Assembly (NCBI GenBank): GCA_051294375.1
Contig: CM119265.1
Location: 1,790,280-1,854,279, forward strand
Direction: 5' to 3'
DNA length: 64,000 nucleotides
Origin: Paraspadella gotoi
Lineage: Eukaryota > Chaetognatha
A program made the position numbers and the translations under genes. Every line of letters begins with the position of its first letter. The stretch's first letter is position 1. Shown here piece by piece: positions 57,870-64,000 of this stretch. The notes under the pieces were generated by a model. The model was not told the origin of the DNA. It ran no database searches and saw nothing but the letters and a program-made list of their open reading frames with translations.

Positions 57870-60800
57870 TCACAGGTACCACAAAACGTCCTGCTGCCCG
57901 TCGCTCGGCGCGCGGAGAAGATTCTGGTTCACCATGAAAGCAAGCTTGTGAGCGTACTGGCAAGGGGCGGGCACTCGGATGGCCCCTGCCCAGTTGTAAT
58001 AAAGGTGGCAGAGCTTGTAGGCCAAAGCCTGCTGTCGGTCGAGGCTCCAGCCCGATGAGTCGTGTATGACGTTGTAATGAGTTGGGGAGACGGTGCCCTG
58101 ATTGGTCGCTTGGGAAACGATGTAAAAGTCGTGCATCTCCGACTTGTGTTTAGTGATGGTCGTATCCACGACTGCGGGGAGAAAAAAAGGAAATCGGGGA
58201 AATTAAATCTCTCTCTCTCTCTCTCTCCTCTCTCTCCTCTCTTTCCTCTCACCGGATCCCGGCGGAGGGTTATGGAATCTCATGTTCTCTCTCTTAGGAT
58301 CTCCGACTCCGAGAAAGAATCGGGCGGGGACGCGTTTTGTGACGACGATGACGGTCAGCTTGGGCATGTATCCCCGCTCCATGTCTTCGAAGGCCTTGAT
58401 GTATTCGGAGACTTCGTTCTGGTGGACGTGACGGAGTTGACCGTCGCCGACGCCGTCGCGGTAGAGGACGACTCGCTCGGGGAGAACCTTGTTGTGCTTC
58501 CTGTAGTTCTCCAGCGCGAGACGCATGGCGCGGCGTAGGGATGACTCGAGAGACTCTTCCGGCGATTGACGGATGTGGCGACTAAAAGGATAAAAAATAA
58601 TCAAGGATATAGGAGGGGGGGCAAACAAAACAAACAAAGACAACAACAACCATCGTATATCCCACTAACCTAAACCACTGCGTTGCTTGATGGTCGTAGG
58701 AAGCGACGAAGGCCCCGCTGACCTTCTTCGATCTCCCCTCGGACAACTTGGCGTCTTGAAAAGTGTCCACGCCGACGACCATGAGGACGCCCGGCCTTTT
58801 GATCGGAATATCCGCGTTCCAGAGAGACCCGCGCAGCTTGCAGTTCATCTGGGAGGCGACAGTCGGTCGATCGAATAATCATGATAATGTTTAAAATACT
58901 GGGAATTTTGGGACTGACCTGCATCAAGACTTTGGTGGCGACGGAGCGAAGGATCTTCTCTTTGCCGATGGTGCGGGCGAGGACGTTCTGCGACGGAAGG
59001 GCGCGGTCGCAGCAGACGAGCCGCTTGATGGCGTCGTAGCGATCCTTGCGGTCGTCGGGCAAAACGGAGAGAATGAGTTGACACTTGGCGTCGCATTCCT
59101 CGCGAATTCCTGCCACGTATTCGGCGCCGCCCACTCGGTCGAGCGGAAAGAAACTGAGGCGGAGAGGGGGGGGATAAGTTGAACCCCCCCACGTCTACAA
59201 TCGTCCACAATCGTTCACAATCTCTTCCCACAATCACCGTGGTTGAGAGACTTCCATCCCGACGCGACGTCCGACGCTGATGAGTTCATTGACGAATCGC
59301 GTCGCCTCCGAGGAACAGCGCGTCGGCGTCAACACCAACCAATCGCGAAGAGGAGAGGCGTGGTTCCATCGCCCGTCGGTCAGATTACGACTCCAATCCG
59401 CCTGATCTTGTCTGTCAAAGAGAGAGAGAGAGGGGAGAGGGACCGGTGGACAAAGACATTTGTAGTTTAAATTACGCGCATTACTATTTCTCTACGGAGT
59501 CCGCCTAATTCTATTCCTCTCCACTTCTCTTCTATCCTCTCCTCTTCTATCCTCTCCTCTTCTCTTCTATCCTCTCCTCTTCTATCCTATTGCCTCTCTC
59601 TTCTATTCCTTCCTCTCCTCTTCTATCCTTTCCTCTTCTATCCTTTCCCCTTCTATCCTTTCCTCTTCTATCCCTTCCTCTTCTATCCACCCACTCCTTT
59701 CCTCTTCTATCCTTTCCTCTCCTCTTCTATCCTTTCCTCTCCTCTTCTATCCTTTCCTCTCCTCTTCTATCCTTTCCTCTCCTCTTCTATCCTTTCCTCT
59801 TCCTCTTCTATCTTTTCCTCTCTCTCTGTCCAACGAGATCGCACCTGTAAGCGACCGGGCGATCGCCGAGAAATATCTTGGTGGGCGGGAGTTGCCTTCC
59901 GTTCCTGATGGGCAGCGGGATTTCGGCGAATCTCAATCCGATCTTGTTCAATTCGGATCTTGCTTCAGGCTGCTGCTGCAGATTCCTCACTTGCTTCTGG
60001 ACAATCTCCATGCGTTGGCTCGGACCGTAGCGCGTTTGAGAGGCCACGTCGCGCATGACCACCGCGTCCTTTGTTGCGTCAAGAATTCTTAAGATTGTTT
60101 CGTTTTATTTCGTTTCGTTTTCCGTTTTCGTACCTGACGCATGTTGCCGAGACCCGTGAGGAAGCAGAGGCTAGTGGGCAAAAGGATGGAGTCTCCCAAG
60201 ATGCCCCTCACTTGCTGGGTTCGCTTCTCCTTGGGCTTGAGGCGGTGCTCCAGCAGGCACTCGCGGGGATCCAGTTGGATGTGGTACTGGTTCTCGAAGT
60301 ATTCGCGGTAGGACAACTTGCTACCGTCGGCCTGAGAGAAGTGGAGAGGGAGGATGAATTAAAGATAAAGAGATAAAGATATAAAGAGATAAGGAGATAA
60401 AGATAGCGAAAAAGGAAGAAGAAAACGAAGAAAAAGAAAGAGCCGAATGGTTAAGCAACGCGACCGTGACCCTTACCTTTTCGAATTCAGAATCGGGCGA
60501 CTTGTCGAAGCTGATCCCGTCGACGCGGTAAGTCTTGTTGTTGTGCTTGCAGAGAACAGTCTCGCCCACGATCTCCTTTACTGCTTTCTCCTGCGCCTTT
60601 TGAGGACCCATCTCTTCCACCCAGGACAACATCTGTTGCCAAACTGAAATCGGCTTCATCACCTGGCAACGAGTAAAAGGGAGCGAGGAATGGGGACATT
60701 AGTATCTCTTACTCTCCTTAACCATCTGGGTGATTATCTTTACTTGGGATAGGAAGAGAAGAGAAGAGAAGACAATAGAGAAGGGAAGATAATAAAAGAT

Positions 60801-61273
60801 TAACCTTGCTGATGGGATCGAGGCAGAGAACGAGGCCGTCGTCTCGCTGATCGATGCAGCTCGTGAACCCGGGCCAAATTTGGATCTTGGAATCGAAGCG
60901 CGGTGATGGGGGGGGGGGAAATTAGAAAGAAATTAATATAAATGAAAAAAGATAAAGAGACGGAGGACGAAACCCTGCGGTTTTCCCCCAACCTTGTACT
61001 TGGGCACGTCCAAGCTGAGGTTGGGATTGAAGTAGTGTCTCCCAATCTGCACGAGGCCGCACTTGGATTGAGAATCGCGGAAGAGACGATTGTAGACCTG
61101 TTTATTTAATTAAATTATTTAATTAAATTATTAAATTAAATTAGACTTGGACTGAGAGATTGAAGAGACGATTGAAGACCTGTTTGCTGGTCGGACTCAG
61201 AGTGTCGAGCGTCGAAGTGTAGCGGATCGTGATGGTCACCTCTTCGCCTGGGTATGAGAAGATGAGAGCGTAA

Positions 61274-61326
<53 letters not shown>

Positions 61327-62980
61327 ACCGGATCGAGTCGTCGCCATGACGCAGATCTCCCTCCTTCCGCCTCGAATCTTGTCAGGACTGAAAAGGACGG
61401 CTCCGTCGAAGATAAACCTGAGTCCACGAAAGAAATAAATCTTTAATAAATCATTTATAAATCTAAATTTCTATAAATCTCCTTTATTCTACTTACATCT
61501 GCATATTTTTTACCATAAATCTCCTTAAATGCAAAAAAAAAAAAAACCCACCGATTACATTATATAAATCTACAAAAAAGTACTTAAATCTTAAAGCCTC
61601 TCTTTCCCCCCATTCACTCGACCCAACCCCCCCTTCTCAATCACCAAACTAACCTCGGCTCCAGCTCCACCCTCTCCACGATGGCGTTCCAGTTAGCCTC
61701 AACCAATCCAAGTCTCTCCTTCTTGTTGTCCTGTACGGGTTTGAAGTCGACGTGATATTGGAAGAGCTGGAGTCGCTGCCCGCCTCCGTCCCGCTCCACC
61801 GCAAAGGCGTTGGCGAAGAGCTGGAGCGGTCGTGACGGCGGCGCTTGAGCCGTGTAAGAGGAGACGGTGGAAAGGACCGAGGTGGCGTCGCCGGCGGCGG
61901 CGCGTCGAGCGGCGACGGGACGAGTATCGACGGTTTCGTAGAGAAGCATCTCGCGACGATTTTCCTATTTTTTAAAAAACAAATTATAATAAAAACCCGA
62001 CCGTCCGACTGACCGACTGGACTCGTACCCTACTGTATCCCCCGAAGATGTAAGGCCGAGGCTCCTCCGCCCCCAACGTTTGGCGCCGGGGTGGGGTCTC
62101 CGCCGTCGCCCCCATGTCATCGCCGCCTCCTGTTTTACAAAAAGCAAATAAGAACGACGGATTACGACGAAAGTTTATGTCCAACAGGTGATGACCATTG
62201 GTCACTGTAGGTCCAAAGCCCTGAGCGCCAGATGTCGAGAGAAGGCTAACACCCCTGATATTACACCTGTCCCCCCGTTGCTATAATTGCTTATTTATAT
62301 CAACGGAATGGACCTATAAACGGACTTGGTTGGACTAGTGATGTGATTGCTCGTCTCCTTCACGAATCATCATAATGCCGACGATTTACAGACCTTACTT
62401 CAACCTTAAAATGACCAATGACCGACAGAGGAACCGACGGAGGGATTGATGGTCAAAATTGCTAAGAGAACTAAGCATTCTTCCCAACATCCAAACTCAA
62501 GAAAGAACTCTTCTTCAAATAATCATTAAATTGTTTACATTGTCATCACATTTGTCTTAACCTTTGTCATCGTGTCATCGTTACCTATGTCATCACCCTA
62601 ATAATTGTCCGTCATTAATAAAACTATTGTCAACGATATTTACCGTCATATTACAATAACAAGTATGTACAATGTTTAATTTAAATCCAACACGACTTAC
62701 CGCCTAGAGACATTCTCGCCATCGACGGAACGAGTCCCGCGTCCGATCCGACGGTCGTTCCTTCGCAGCCGATCGGAGAACGCCGCACGCCCGCGTTACC
62801 CGAGGATCCCGTAGAGGGCAAAGAAACAACGGCGCCGCCGCCCGGGATGCGCGGTGAAAATACCGGTTGGCGTAGAGCGCCGCGAGAGATGGAACCCGGA
62901 GGCGTGGCCTCGTCGACGGTGGCGAGACGGGCGCGACCGCGAGCGCGTCCGCGGCATCGAGATTTCGAAGTTTCCGACAT
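57870..62980 (-). CDS. PIWIL1: PIWI-clade Argonaute
   Basis: Fifteen exons in phase (62980-62701, 62129-62029, 61964-61654, 61417-61329, 61247-61180, 61097-60993, 60885-60805, 60662-60477, 60331-60134, 60068-59845, 59411-59238, 59153-58919, 58848-58670, 58581-58253, 58171-57870), 953 aa. The N-terminus [12 protein letters not shown] has RG/RA dipeptides suited to arginine methylation and Tudor binding. Then PIWI-type N domain, PAZ domain, MID and PIWI domains. The catalytic Asp-Asp-His is present: MVVGVDTF (Asp712), [12 protein letters not shown] (Asp786) and CQYAHKLAF (His928), so slicer activity is likely. It binds piRNAs and silences transposons, classically in the germ line; the SINEs and MITEs in this window are plausible targets. 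The C-terminus ends QDVLWYL, close to the usual LYYL/LYFL end. The number suffix of the symbol is not meant as strict orthology. Confidence 0.96.
59510..59825. repeat. CTTCTATCCTTTCCTCT minisatellite
   Basis: About twenty units of 15-20 bp (CTCTTCTATCCTTTCCT and variants) in PIWI intron 10, close to the donor of exon 10. The coding strand is purine-rich here, unlike the acceptor-side tracts in other genes. Confidence 0.9.
61279..61326. repeat. (CT)n microsatellite abutting a PIWI splice donor
   Basis: On the coding strand exon 4 ends G|GTTAGAGAGAGA and the repeat continues for about 24 units. Confidence 0.9.
62170..62288 (+). mobile_element. SINE family B, 3' fragment
   Basis: GGTCCAAAGCCCTGAGCGCC and ACACCTGTCCCCCCGTTGCTAT match the 3' half of the copy at 29509-29750. 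The tRNA-related half is missing. In PIWI intron 1. Confidence 0.75.
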
Positions 62981-63236
62981 TTTTCTTTTTTTTTCTTTTT
63001 GTTTTTTATAATTAATGGACCATTTAATTGTGCCTGAGTTTAAACCGAAAAAAAGGCAACAATGAACGATGGATTAACGAAACCGTTAAAAAAAACAACC
63101 ACAAAAACAGAGTAATTTTTAAGAATGTAAATAATCGACGACTTAAAGTTGAGGAATGAGAGAGCGAATGGAATCGATTAAAGAGTTACTTTGACGATTT
63201 TTATTAATTTCAATTAATATATTAGGTTGATTATTA

Positions 63237-63734
63237 TTAAGTCAAAACGTTCCCGGACGTCGTCCTTTGTTTTTTCGCCCGCGGAGACTCAAAGTCTCGA
63301 TCTTCGAATTCGTCGTCGTCGTCGAAGTCAAAAAGATCGATGTCGCTGTCGTCGAAAGGGTCGACGGCTGCGGCGGCAGAAGCGGCAGCGGCGGCAGGGT
63401 TGGTGGTGGAAGCGGTGGATGGCTCAACAGAGGGGTTGGCGGCGGGTTCGATCGAGTCTTTGGAAGCGTCCTTCGAGCTGGGAAATCTTTTGACCCCAAA
63501 AACTTCGGCGACGCCTTTCGACGTAGAGAGTTTTTTCGACGAGTGGACGTCGTTAGCCGAAGCAGCGTTCCGCGCGGCGGTGGCGCTCGTTTCTTCGCTG
63601 GCGGCGCCGTTCTGCGACGCGTGGCGCCGCGTCCAGGAGGCGGCGTTCGCGTTAAACTTTTCCCGATCGGTTTTGTATTCGGCGGAAATTTCTTCCATGA
63701 GAGGATCGTCCGGGTTGGGCTCGTTCATGAGAAG
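63237..63734 (-). CDS. UBE2T: Ubiquitin-conjugating enzyme E2 T, last exon (partial; runs off the right edge)
   Basis: Starts after an acceptor (CTCAG|CTTCTC) with LLMNEPNPDDPLMEEISAEY, then REKFNANAASWTRRHASQ, the end of the UBC fold as in UBE2T. UBE2T is the E2 that with FANCL monoubiquitinates FANCD2/FANCI in DNA crosslink repair. The catalytic cysteine exon lies outside the window. After the fold comes a tail of about 120 residues: Ala/Ser-rich, then a strongly acidic DPFDDSDIDLFDFDDDDEFEDRD, then basic PRAKKQR. This is longer and more acidic than the vertebrate UBE2T tail. Confidence 0.85.
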   Translation of the reverse strand, partial: LLMNEPNPDDPLMEEISAEYKTDREKFNANAASWTRRHASQNGAASEETSATAARNAASANDVHSSKKLSTSKGVAEVFGVKRFPSSKDASKDSIEPAANPSVEPSTASTTNPAAAAASAAAAVDPFDDSDIDLFDFDDDDEFEDRDFESPRAKKQRTTSGNVLT

Positions 63735-64000
63735 CTGAGGATTGAAGAGGAGGGGAAGGGAAGGGAGGGGAGAGAAGATTGGGGAGAGGGGAAGATAGGA
63801 GAAAGGAGGGGAAAGGAGAAGGGAGGAGAGAGGAAATGGGGGGAGAGGAGAAGGGAGGAGAGAGGAAAAGGTAGAAGATAGGAAAAGGAAGGGGAGAGAA
63901 AAAGGAAGGAGAAAGAAAAAGGAGGGAGAAAGAAAAAGGAAGGGGAGATGGGAAGATAGGAGAGAGAAGAAGGGATAGGAAAGAAGTTAGGAGAGAAGAG
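63735..64000. repeat. Polypurine tract before the UBE2T acceptor
   Basis: GGGAGGAGAGAGGAAAAGG-type sequence on the plus strand running to the window end; a pyrimidine tract on the coding strand that ends at the acceptor of the UBE2T exon. Confidence 0.8.

Noticed and set aside
59590-59850. 86-codon plus-strand ORF rich in Leu, Ser and Pro
   Set aside because: Translation of the CTTCTATCC minisatellite.

Overview
This window is nuclear DNA from an invertebrate animal. The genes are split by many short introns, mostly about 50-400 nt with GT-AG ends. They include animal-specific families (PIWI, LRIG-type LRR-Ig receptor, axonemal dynein assembly factor DAW1, MED22, glycerol kinase 5), and the spacers carry tRNA-derived SINEs, MITEs and long GA/CT microsatellites. 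A 10-N assembly gap lies at 53186-53195. I cannot name the species. A DAW1 gene implies motile cilia or flagella somewhere in the life cycle.

Layout, left to right, all on the minus strand except DAW1: an unidentified, probably mitochondrial protein cut by the left edge (24-361); a four-TM protein with a PPxY tail (2234-3645); an LRIG-like receptor (6211-12494); DAW1 (plus strand, 14103-16482); a UPF0489/C5orf22 homologue (17747-21515) with frame conflicts; glucosidase II alpha, GANAB (22720-28993); an intact STAND P-loop NTPase with TPR-like repeats (29280-33239); the NEDD8 E2 UBE2M (35231-35917); ketohexokinase (36249-37274); MED22 (37442-38053); histidyl-tRNA synthetase fused to an eEF1-gamma-type GST domain (38938-43902); a decayed second STAND-TPR copy (44177-46061) whose probable last exon lies beyond the HARS gene at 38387-38548; carnitine/acylcarnitine carrier SLC25A20 (46812-48417); glycerol kinase 5 (49417-53110); histone chaperone SPT2/SPTY2D1 (54019-57184); PIWI (57870-62980); and the last exon of UBE2T, cut by the right edge (63237-63734). 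For most multi-exon genes I placed splice sites by hand and checked that exon lengths keep the reading frame. Individual boundaries could still be off by a base.

Most genes are unrelated housekeeping genes and I see no operon logic. Two things stand out. First, the HARS reading frame runs without a stop or a new Met into a GST-like domain that resembles the N-terminal domain of translation elongation factor 1-gamma, giving an apparently novel fusion. Second, the STAND-TPR paralogues both carry, just before the P-loop, a short I/V-rich G-x-x-N motif that closely resembles the RHIM amyloid motif of necroptosis kinases. This suggests an amyloid-signalling NLR-like innate immune or cell-death system.

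The non-coding fraction is also structured. There are at least three SINE families, two MITE families (one split by a SINE), dispersed short motifs, and a repeated tendency for GA repeats to start exactly at splice donors and CT repeats to end at splice acceptors.
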